A stretch of DNA of 49,622 nt from CAZUPF01 sp964622035 (GTDB lineage Bacteria; Patescibacteriota; WWE3; JAUXAW01; JAYEID01): assembly GCA_964622035.1 (NCBI GenBank), contig CAZUPF010000001.1, positions 1 through 49,622 on the forward strand, in the 5' to 3' direction. Positions 30,364 through 36,944 of the stretch are shown piece after piece; the stretch's first letter is position 1, and each line of letters starts with the position of its first letter. A program made the position numbers and the translations under genes. The notes beneath the pieces are model-generated. The model saw nothing but the letters and a program-made list of their open reading frames with translations, ran no database searches and had not been told where the DNA came from.

Positions 30364-31944
30364 ATGAGGAGTGTAGTTTTCGCTCGAATACCACTTCTGC
30401 TACTAGTTTTAACCATCGCCACCACCGGTGCAGCCTCTGCGGTCACCAACCTCCAACCTCTTGACAGCGAAGATATAAACTTTGGCAGTTGCATATGGAG
30501 TCTTGAAACAATGAGCTGCGGCCCCTCACTGAAAGAGGAAACGGTTAGGTTTACCAATGTCTACAGCAGCTCCACCATTAACGAGACCGTTTACAAGATG
30601 GGAGTATTCAACTCTGGCTATGCTAACAAAGCTTTCGCGGTTTATAACCCCGAAACCGGCTACTCGAAAGACCAAATTTTTCGCTATGACACAAACATAC
30701 CAAAGGATTCAGAGGGCCAAACGTTCATCCGGTTTTCCCCAGAAGCGGATTCGGTCCAAAGTTGTATCGATAATCGAGAAACTGAGTGCTCGTTAAGCTC
30801 CACAATCTACATCCAACCCTACTACTGCAACACCAACACCTCACCTCCTGACTGTCACGTCAACGACGGCCTGGAGATCAACGCTCAAGGAATTGCCGTT
30901 TTTGCCCTTCCAAGCATCAGCTACTCCAGTACCAATTTTGACTTCGGGCAGGTTGAAATCGGTCAAACCAAAACTCTTACCCTAACAATCACCAACAACT
31001 CATCAAACGAGACCTTTCGCTTTAAAATATACGAATTTTCACACGACTTTGGCTCGGATCAGACAGGGGAAACCCGAACTGTTAACGCCGGCGGCAGCCA
31101 AGATCTTAATATTACTTTTACACCAGCTTCAACGGGAACCCAAGCAACCACGACCTACTTCACCGACACGAGAGTGATTATTGGCAGAATAATAGGGTTG
31201 GGTTTGGCGATTAATTTAAGTGGTGAGGGGATCGAGCCCCCATCAGCAGAACCAGAACCACCAGAGGAGCCTGTGACGGAGCCGGAAACCGATACCCCAT
31301 CAGCGACAACGGAAACCACGAGCGCGACGGAGGTGGTAGAGACCACCCCCAACACCACCACCGCACCAACTCTGCAAACGGAGACTGAGCAGGCAGAGGC
31401 AACCGAGACCACACCAACAACCCCAGCTGCAGATGCCGCACCAGTTCCAGTCTGGGTCGCGAAGGGGAACGAATACAAAGTGACAATCTCCGCGCCGTCG
31501 ATACCTGCAAAACTTAAAGAGAGCGAGAGCTTCGTCATCCGTGGTAAGGCCGACCCATTTGCCAAACTTATGCTGTATATCTACAGCGACCCGATTATTG
31601 TTGAGATCCTGGCCGACGGAAATGGGGACTGGACCTACGCACTACCTAGAGGAATTGGTGCCGGAAAGCATGAGATCTTCGCAGCAGTAATCGAAAGTGA
31701 TGACGAGCTGACTGAGCCAATCAAAGTTGCCGAGTTTGAAGTTATCTCCCAAGCCCAAGCGGCCGAAGCCGCGCCCGCTTCCAAAGTCGCTGCAAAGAAG
31801 GAGCTGGGTTGGGTAATCCCGGCACTAGCAGTAATGGCCGCGGCTCTATTATTAACATCAGGATACTACTGGATGGCTTACAGGAAAATCTGTAGGCAAG
31901 TTACTAACGAGGGCGAAGGGACCACCACCGACAGCCTCAACTGA
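30364..31944 (+). CDS. Secreted surface protein with ASH and Ig-like domains, 526 aa
   Basis: A signal peptide (LLLLVLTIATTGAASA) is followed by an outside part. About residues 30-180 are a cysteine-containing domain (SCIWSLETMSCG). An ASH/HYDIN-like domain (FDFGQVEIGQTKTLTLTIT) lies next, then a Pro/Glu/Thr-rich linker of about 80 residues, then an Ig-like domain (PSIPAKLKESESFVIRGKAD). A C-terminal membrane helix (WVIPALAVMAAALLLTSGYYW) anchors it. The ATG at 30364 is set by the leaderless promoter; an upstream frame from 30199 overlaps the flippase and is unlikely. Confidence 0.82.
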   Translation: MRSVVFARIPLLLLVLTIATTGAASAVTNLQPLDSEDINFGSCIWSLETMSCGPSLKEETVRFTNVYSSSTINETVYKMGVFNSGYANKAFAVYNPETGYSKDQIFRYDTNIPKDSEGQTFIRFSPEADSVQSCIDNRETECSLSSTIYIQPYYCNTNTSPPDCHVNDGLEINAQGIAVFALPSISYSSTNFDFGQVEIGQTKTLTLTITNNSSNETFRFKIYEFSHDFGSDQTGETRTVNAGGSQDLNITFTPASTGTQATTTYFTDTRVIIGRIIGLGLAINLSGEGIEPPSAEPEPPEEPVTEPETDTPSATTETTSATEVVETTPNTTTAPTLQTETEQAEATETTPTTPAADAAPVPVWVAKGNEYKVTISAPSIPAKLKESESFVIRGKADPFAKLMLYIYSDPIIVEILADGNGDWTYALPRGIGAGKHEIFAAVIESDDELTEPIKVAEFEVISQAQAAEAAPASKVAAKKELGWVIPALAVMAAALLLTSGYYWMAYRKICRQVTNEGEGTTTDSLN

Positions 31945-31953
31945 GTAATCGGC

Positions 31954-32074
31954 TGGCTGAAGACCGCGCGGCCGCGCTGAGAAAGTCTTCTATCTCCGAA
32001 ACGGCTTGACGATCCTTGCTGCGATCAAACTTTTCAACCACCAGCCTTTTCCAAGCCAAAGTTGTGTCTAGAGA
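31954..32074. repeat. 121-base direct repeat, copy 1
   Basis: The sequence matches 33183-33303 at 119 of 121 bases, with weaker similarity for about 25 bases to the left. Copy 2 covers the 3' ends of two convergent genes; copy 1 is a gene fragment. On the minus strand it still encodes the C-terminal residues of the nucleotidyltransferase-like protein. It ends exactly where the hairpin at 32075 begins. Confidence 0.9.
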
Positions 32075-32105
32075 CCCACATCAAGGGCCTGGTCCTTGAT
32101 GTGGG
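32075..32105. terminator. Perfect 12-bp inverted repeat abutting the duplication
   Basis: CCCACATCAAGG (32075-32086) and CCTTGATGTGGG (32094-32105) pair perfectly around a 7-base loop. It may end the transcript of the surface protein gene, though no T-run follows. Confidence 0.5.
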
Positions 32106-32134
32106 ACATAGCACAAGAGCCCGGCGCAGTGAGG

Positions 32135-32143
32135 TGCTATAAT
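32135..32143 (+). promoter_or_regulatory. Extended -10 promoter of the DHH gene
   Basis: TGC followed by a perfect TATAAT (32138-32143); 13 bases to the ATG. The -35 is weak. Confidence 0.6.
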
Positions 32144-32156
32144 TCCTCTACCCAAG

Positions 32157-33209
32157 ATGAACTACACCGCACCGTCAACGGAGTTTCGGCGAGAGTTTCT
32201 CAGTCTCGTTGGCCAAGCACAGACAATCCTACTTACCGCCCACGTTTCCCCAGATGACGACTCAATTGCTTCAGTTTTATCCCTGTTTTACATACTAAAA
32301 CTAAAGTATCCCAAGAAAACACTACGAATCGTCTATACCGGCCAGCCGACCAAAAAGTACCAAAGCTTCGCCAACAGCGATCAGGTAGAGTTTGTGGAAG
32401 ATTTGGCCAACCACCTAGGAAAGGCCGATCTGCTCATTTTTCTTGATGGGAGCCAGTACCACCGCTTCTCCAAGCAGCCCGAGAAATTGCAAAGGTTTGC
32501 CGGAGACACGATTTGCATCGACCACCACAGCTCACCAATTGACCAATTTAGCCTAAGCCTGGTAGCTCCCACCATATCTTCCACGGCCGAGATCGTCTAT
32601 CTCAGTCTCTGCCAGGACGAGTCAATCGACAAACCGCTAGCGGAGCTCTTCCTCCTGGGAATTCTTGGTGATACAAATAATTTCAGCTACCTCAAACCCC
32701 ACCAAACCGACACTCTGATTACCGCGCAGAAACTGCTCTCAATTAGTCAGGTCGAAATCCAAACGTTCAAAGCACGCTACAGCACTATCTCCACCAAAGT
32801 CTTCGATCTGGTTTCCGCGTTCGCAGAAAACACCCAATTCCACAAACTCCCCGGCTGGCCGCCCTTCCAAACGAGTCATATCACCCGCAACTACCTCGAA
32901 GGCAGGCAGTACACCGAAAACGAAGTCGCCGACGCTTGCCACACCTACATGAGCTATTTTCTAAGGAGTATTACCGACTACCAGTGGGGATTTGTCACCT
33001 ACCCTCTTTCCGGCAGCGATTGCAAAATATCCCTGAGATCTCTACCCGACAGCGTCAACGTCCGAGAGATAGTTGAACGAATGGAAATAGGTGGTGGGGT
33101 GAACCTATCCGCTGGGGGCACCTTTAAAGCCGAGAGCGATCAAGAGCAACAACCGGCCGAGTGCCTCAGCCAGGTAATTGATTGGCTGAAGACCGCGCGG
33201 CCGCGCTGA
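32157..33209 (+). CDS. DHH-family phosphoesterase (NrnA-like), 350 aa
   Basis: NrnA-type enzymes degrade short RNA oligonucleotides or dephosphorylate pAp. The DHH domain has VSPDDDSIASVLSL and IDHHSSPIDQF; the DHHA1 domain ends with GGGVNLSAGG. The DHH motif reads IDHHSS. The length is normal. Its last 27 bases fall in repeat copy 2, which also encodes the end of the opposite gene. There is no Shine-Dalgarno site. Confidence 0.88.
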   Translation: MNYTAPSTEFRREFLSLVGQAQTILLTAHVSPDDDSIASVLSLFYILKLKYPKKTLRIVYTGQPTKKYQSFANSDQVEFVEDLANHLGKADLLIFLDGSQYHRFSKQPEKLQRFAGDTICIDHHSSPIDQFSLSLVAPTISSTAEIVYLSLCQDESIDKPLAELFLLGILGDTNNFSYLKPHQTDTLITAQKLLSISQVEIQTFKARYSTISTKVFDLVSAFAENTQFHKLPGWPPFQTSHITRNYLEGRQYTENEVADACHTYMSYFLRSITDYQWGFVTYPLSGSDCKISLRSLPDSVNVREIVERMEIGGGVNLSAGGTFKAESDQEQQPAECLSQVIDWLKTARPR

Positions 33210-33654
33210 GAAAGTCTTCTATCTCCGAAACGGCTTGACGATCCTTGCCGCGATCAAACTTTTCAACCATCAGCCTTTTCCAAGCCAAAGTTGTGTCTAG
33301 AGAAGCGAACTTGTACCCCCCAATCTCGACCGGATCAGCGAGAATCAACTGAATCCAGGTTTCGTGGCCCGCCCACAAACCACCACAATCCACCTCTACC
33401 CCATCAATCACAAATTTATAAAGCTTTTTATCCGGATCATTCTCAAAGAGAACCACCCGCGCCCCCTCTTCATCCACAATCTCCCCCACCACGAAAACAT
33501 CCAAATCGTGAAGATCATCTAAACTGTTGAAGGGGCGAACGCCATAAAGATAAAGCGGGGCCGAACCGAAAACCACAAAATCCCCGGCTATCCGGGAGTG
33601 AATTTTAGCTAAAATGGGCTGAATAGCCTCGAAGAACTGACGATTGATTTCCAT
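33166..33654 (-). CDS. Nucleotidyltransferase-like protein, 162 aa
   Basis: The pattern VVFGSAPLYLYGVRPFNSLDDLHDLDVFVV resembles the GS-x-D-x-D core of MNT-type nucleotidyltransferases. The length and charged helical end fit a small stand-alone member. The substrate is unknown. It lies 17 bases after the HAD gene, which follows tRNA-Val, and overlaps the DHH gene end by 44 bases. Copy 1 of the repeat at 31954 is a fragment of its 3' end. Confidence 0.65.
   Translation of the reverse strand: MEINRQFFEAIQPILAKIHSRIAGDFVVFGSAPLYLYGVRPFNSLDDLHDLDVFVVGEIVDEEGARVVLFENDPDKKLYKFVIDGVEVDCGGLWAGHETWIQLILADPVEIGGYKFASLDTTLAWKRLMVEKFDRGKDRQAVSEIEDFLSAAARSSANQLPG
33183..33303. repeat. 121-base direct repeat, copy 2
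   Basis: This copy is 119 of 121 bases identical to 31954-32074. It covers the 3' ends of the DHH and nucleotidyltransferase-like genes and is probably the parent copy. Confidence 0.9.
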
Positions 33655-33671
33655 CGTGGGATCCGAAACTT

Positions 33672-34274
33672 CTAGAGATTAACACCAAGCGAAATTAACT
33701 TCTCTTTAAACTGCTCAAAATCTTCGTAAACGAAGGCGTTGATTCCTAGTTCTAGAGCCCCACGCAACTTCTCCTCACTATCATCTGAGTAGACGAGTTC
33801 TTCTGGTTGAACGGCCGCCCGGTGAACCAACTCCTCAAAGATTCGCTTGTCCGGCTTGGTTACCCCCACCTCATAAGAAAAAATAGCAACATCGAAATAT
33901 TTGAGAAATCCAAACCTCTCTTGAAGAACTCTAATCCGCGAGCGAAAGTTGTTGGAGCAAATGCAGGTCTTATAGCCCCGCTTCCGAGCAGTCTCAACAA
34001 CACCCATAACCGCCGAATCGACATCGTAACCGGCACCCAACAGCGTAATCAACTCCTCCTGAGTCCTATCAATACCCCACCGCTCGATTGCCAAAGCCCA
34101 ATACTCTCCCTCCGTAAGCTCGTCCCGTTTGAAAGCCAGCATTGGCTCACCAAACAGAACAAAATCCCGCTCTCCGTCGGGGACCCCAAATCCAGCAATT
34201 TTCCTCTTAAAAGAGGCCATTCCCTCCTTAGTGAAAAAGACCCCATCTAGGTCGAAACAGATTGCTTTAATCAT
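33672..34274 (-). CDS. HAD-superfamily hydrolase, 200 aa
   Basis: FDLDGVFF places the nucleophile D8 and D10 of a HAD phosphatase. ICSNN (motif II), VTKPDKRIF (motif III, lysine) and VYSDDSEEKL (motif IV) follow. The substrate is unknown. The ATG at 34274 lies 26 bases after tRNA-Val; longer frames run through the tRNA and are unlikely. It shares a transcript with the tRNA and the nucleotidyltransferase-like gene. Confidence 0.88.
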   Translation of the reverse strand: MIKAICFDLDGVFFTKEGMASFKRKIAGFGVPDGERDFVLFGEPMLAFKRDELTEGEYWALAIERWGIDRTQEELITLLGAGYDVDSAVMGVVETARKRGYKTCICSNNFRSRIRVLQERFGFLKYFDVAIFSYEVGVTKPDKRIFEELVHRAAVQPEELVYSDDSEEKLRGALELGINAFVYEDFEQFKEKLISLGVNL

Positions 34275-34300
34275 TGTTACCTGTGGCCAAACAAACGTGG

Positions 34301-34375
34301 TGGTGGGCCCGGAAGGATTTGAACCTTCGGCCTCCTCGATGTGAACGAGGCGCTCCACCCCTGAGCTACGAGCCC
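34301..34375 (-). tRNA. tRNA-Val (anticodon CAC)
   Basis: A 75-base cloverleaf on the minus strand with acceptor GGGCTCG/CGGGCCC (one G-T pair), D-stem GCTC/GAGC, anticodon stem CCTCG/CGAGG and loop TTCACAT gives anticodon CAC for codon GTG. The T arm is GAAGG TTCAAAT CCTTC. CCA is encoded. Confidence 0.95.
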
Positions 34376-34383
34376 CCCCACCT

Positions 34384-34413
34384 ATTCTACCAAAAAAAGT
34401 CCTTGCCGCCCAA
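34384..34413 (-). promoter_or_regulatory. Promoter of tRNA-Val
   Basis: Minus strand: -35 TTGGGC (34408-34413), 18-base spacer and TGG TAGAAT (extended -10, 34384-34389). It overlaps the divergent lepB promoter. Confidence 0.65.
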
Positions 34414-34431
34414 CCCAGGCCGGAGTATATT
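34403..34431 (+). promoter_or_regulatory. Sigma-70-type promoter of lepB
   Basis: -35 TTGCCG (34403-34408), 17-base spacer, -10 TATATT (34426-34431); 9 bases to the ATG. Confidence 0.75.
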
Positions 34432-34440
34432 AAGTAGGTA

Positions 34441-35028
34441 ATGATGAAAAAGGCGCTAAGGTCTGTCGGCCGGTTTGTTTTGGACACTCTGGAAACAATT
34501 GTTCTTGCCTTAGCTATGTTTGCCATCGGGTACCTTTTTGTTCTCCAACCCCACCAAGTCAATGGCGACTCCATGCTCCCCGACTTCGTCGATCAGGAAC
34601 ACCTCCTCACCGAAAAGGTCATCTACCGACTCCGCGACCCGCACCGTGGGGAGGTTATTGTTTTCAAATACCCCAAGGCCCACGAATACGACTATATAAA
34701 GAGAATTATTGGCCTGCCAGGAGAGACCGTACTAATAGAAGGCGGGCGGGTTAAGATTTTCAACAGCGAGCACCCCAGCGGCTTTTTCCTTGAGGAGCCC
34801 TACCTAGAACCGGGCACTCAGACGATTGGGCGACCCTTTATTCCCACGGGAAAGAAGTTCGCTATTCCTGAAGATCACTACGTAGTTCTAGGGGACAATC
34901 GCACAAAGAGCTCGGATTCTCGAGAGTGGGGAACGGTAAGAAGGGACGAAGTCATCGGCCGAGCGTGGGTTCGCTACTGGCCACCGCGGGCTCTAGCCTT
35001 AATTCCCACTGCTAGGTATGAAGATTAG
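34441..35028 (+). CDS. lepB: Signal peptidase I, 195 aa
   Basis: It cuts signal peptides from exported proteins at the membrane. A membrane helix (TIVLALAMFAIGYLFVLQ) leads the catalytic part with S44 in NGDSMLPD and K87 in YIKRIIGLPGE. The conserved GDNRTKSSDSREWG follows. The length is normal. The promoter leaves only a short leader, so the mRNA is nearly leaderless. It converges with rpmA, 9 bases away. Confidence 0.95.
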   Translation: MMKKALRSVGRFVLDTLETIVLALAMFAIGYLFVLQPHQVNGDSMLPDFVDQEHLLTEKVIYRLRDPHRGEVIVFKYPKAHEYDYIKRIIGLPGETVLIEGGRVKIFNSEHPSGFFLEEPYLEPGTQTIGRPFIPTGKKFAIPEDHYVVLGDNRTKSSDSREWGTVRRDEVIGRAWVRYWPPRALALIPTARYED

Positions 35029-35037
35029 CTAGAAAAA

Positions 35038-35298
35038 CTACTGTTGAGGAACGACACTAACTTTTTTCTTTCCCCCCCGGCGAAAAGAAAACTCCACCTG
35101 ACCCTCATTTAGCGCGTAGAGCGTATAATCCCTACCCACGCCGACCCCATCTCCGGGATGAAAAGTGGTCCCCCGCTGGCGAATGAGTATCCGCCCCGGA
35201 CGCACCAGCTCCCCCGCACCTACCTTGAGGCCCAAACGCTTCCCCGCCGGTCTCTTTTTTTGTCGGGCCTTCGAGCCCGCTTGTTTAGTCTTGGCCAT
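35038..35298 (-). CDS. rpmA: 50S ribosomal protein L27, 86 aa
   Basis: The start MAKTKQAGSKARQKKRPAGK and core KVGAGELVRPGRILIRQRGTTFHPGDGVGVGRDYTLYAL match L27, which binds near the peptidyl transferase centre. The N-terminus carries more basic residues than common forms. It overlaps rplU by 14 bases, so the pair is co-translated. Confidence 0.95.
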   Translation of the reverse strand: MAKTKQAGSKARQKKRPAGKRLGLKVGAGELVRPGRILIRQRGTTFHPGDGVGVGRDYTLYALNEGQVEFSFRRGGKKKVSVVPQQ

Positions 35299-35791
35299 TG
35301 GTAATCTCCTCTACTGCCTTGGCGCCAATACCCGGCAACGCCAGCAACTCCTTCTCGCTCAATTTCTTAAGCTTGGCCACCGAGTCAATCCCCGCACTTT
35401 CCAAAGCATTCACTGTCCGCGCTGAAAGCCCCAACCCCACCAGCTCCTCCCCCACTACCTTTGTCTTCCCCTTCGCCGAACCCGCCTTTATCGAAACTAC
35501 TTCAACAATGCTGATTCCCTGCCGGTGTCCTTTATTTTTACGGTAGCGAGATTTCGACTTAAAGCGGCGTACAGATATCTTTTTATCTTTACCGTGCTCT
35601 AAAACTTTCAGCACAACCCCAGCCTTTTCAACCTCGGGTTGGCCAATCTGCACCTTACCACCCAAAGAAACCAAAAGGGGAACCAGGGAAATTTTCTTCC
35701 CTTCCTCCTCAACCAACCGCCCCACCTTTAATTTATCACCCTCGGAAACCAAAAATTGGCTACCGGAAAATTCAATAACAGCGTAGTCCAT
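35285..35791 (-). CDS. rplU: 50S ribosomal protein L21 with C-terminal HhH/alpha-CTD-like domain, 168 aa
   Basis: Residues 1-100 are L21 (DYAVIEFSGSQFLVSEGDKL, then YRKNKGHRQGISIVEV). After about residue 110 comes an extra domain, EELVGLGLSARTVNALESAG then LSEKELLALPGIGAKAVEEI. The pattern recalls both helix-hairpin-helix units and the C-terminal domain of RNA polymerase alpha. L21 alone is about 103 residues, so this is a fusion. The ATG at 35791 has a good promoter 10 bases upstream; a longer reading from 35887 is unlikely. Confidence 0.92.
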   Translation of the reverse strand: MDYAVIEFSGSQFLVSEGDKLKVGRLVEEEGKKISLVPLLVSLGGKVQIGQPEVEKAGVVLKVLEHGKDKKISVRRFKSKSRYRKNKGHRQGISIVEVVSIKAGSAKGKTKVVGEELVGLGLSARTVNALESAGIDSVAKLKKLSEKELLALPGIGAKAVEEITNGQD

Positions 35792-35801
35792 CGTAGCAAG
35801 T

Positions 35802-35830
35802 ATTCTACTACAGGAAGGAGCCAAGAGCAA
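35802..35830 (-). promoter_or_regulatory. Sigma-70-type promoter of rplU-rpmA
   Basis: Minus strand: -35 TTGCTC (35825-35830), 17-base spacer, -10 TAGAAT (35802-35807), ending 10 bases before the ATG. Confidence 0.75.
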
Positions 35831-35864
35831 GCAAGACTGCCGGCAACTAGGGACTTGCACAGCC

Positions 35865-36944
35865 TCACATCTCCTGGTGCGCGGCAACCGACTCCACCAC
35901 CCCCAAAGAAATGAGGGTCACGATCAACGAGCTACCACCCGCCGAAACCAAAGGCAGGGGCAGCCCAGTAATCGGCGTAATCCCCAAATTCATTCCAATA
36001 TTGATAAAGATTTGCGCTAAGAGCATACAGAAAACACCTACACACACTAGCATCCCAAACCGGTCGGGTGACCTCCGAGCCACAACCAAGATTCGCCACA
36101 GAAGAACGAAATAAAGCACAAGAAGGATAGTAACCCCCAAAAGGCCCCACTCCTCACCCAAGGAGGCGAAAATAAAATCAGTGCTGCGCTCAGGCAAAAA
36201 GCGCAACTGCGATTGGGGCCCCCGACCAAACCCGCGGCCAAAAATCTGCCCCGAACCTACGGCGATGATCGCCTGCAGAACATTGTAACCACTTCCCAAA
36301 GGGTCGGAGCGGGGATTCAGGAAAGAGTAGATCCGTTGTCGCTGGTAGTCCTTGAGAAAGCCCCAAACAAAGGGGAGAGCGGAAATGCCGCAAAAGGCCA
36401 ACCCCAAAAGGTGTGCTAGAGGCACCTCCGCCATAAAAGCCACCCCGGCCCACAGCACCACAAAGATTAGTCCTGTCCCCAAATCCGGCTGGAAGAAAAC
36501 TAAGACGCAGAAGGTACCCAAGGCAAGAAGGCTTCCCAAGAAGCTTGCTAACGGGATCAACGTTGTTTTACAGAAAAACCAAGACAAGCCAACGATCAAT
36601 CCCAACTTCGCAAACTCTGACGGTTGAAAAAGGAGAGGACCCAGGCTAAGCCAGCGGTTCGACCCCCGCACGGAGGAGCCAAACAAACCAACTCCCACTA
36701 ACAGGGCAAACGATAGAACAAAAATTACTGGGGAGAGAAGTTGAAGATACTTGTGGTCTACCATCGCCACCAAAATCAGTAAAACCACACCAACAACGGC
36801 GAACTGGGTTTGCTTTTGAGCCAGTGCGTGGTCTGTGCTCCAAACTACCAACACACCAAAAAGCAGAAGAAGGGCCGTCACCAGAAGAAGATACTTATCC
36901 AAACGAGCCAAAAACGATGAGAGGCGGTTAGGAAGCACAACCAT
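35865..36944 (-). CDS. rodA: RodA/FtsW/SpoVE-family SEDS glycosyltransferase, 359 aa
   Basis: SEDS proteins polymerise glycan strands of peptidoglycan. About ten membrane helices, RGSNRWLSLGPLLFQPSEFAKLGLI, the catalytic FFQPDLGTGLIF and PLPLVSAGGSSLI motifs are present. It is separate from the FtsW in the division cluster, so it is the elongation copy. It overlaps ileS by 17 bases and shares its transcript. No penicillin-binding protein is seen in this window. Confidence 0.88.
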   Translation of the reverse strand: MVVLPNRLSSFLARLDKYLLLVTALLLLFGVLVVWSTDHALAQKQTQFAVVGVVLLILVAMVDHKYLQLLSPVIFVLSFALLVGVGLFGSSVRGSNRWLSLGPLLFQPSEFAKLGLIVGLSWFFCKTTLIPLASFLGSLLALGTFCVLVFFQPDLGTGLIFVVLWAGVAFMAEVPLAHLLGLAFCGISALPFVWGFLKDYQRQRIYSFLNPRSDPLGSGYNVLQAIIAVGSGQIFGRGFGRGPQSQLRFLPERSTDFIFASLGEEWGLLGVTILLVLYFVLLWRILVVARRSPDRFGMLVCVGVFCMLLAQIFINIGMNLGITPITGLPLPLVSAGGSSLIVTLISLGVVESVAAHQEM

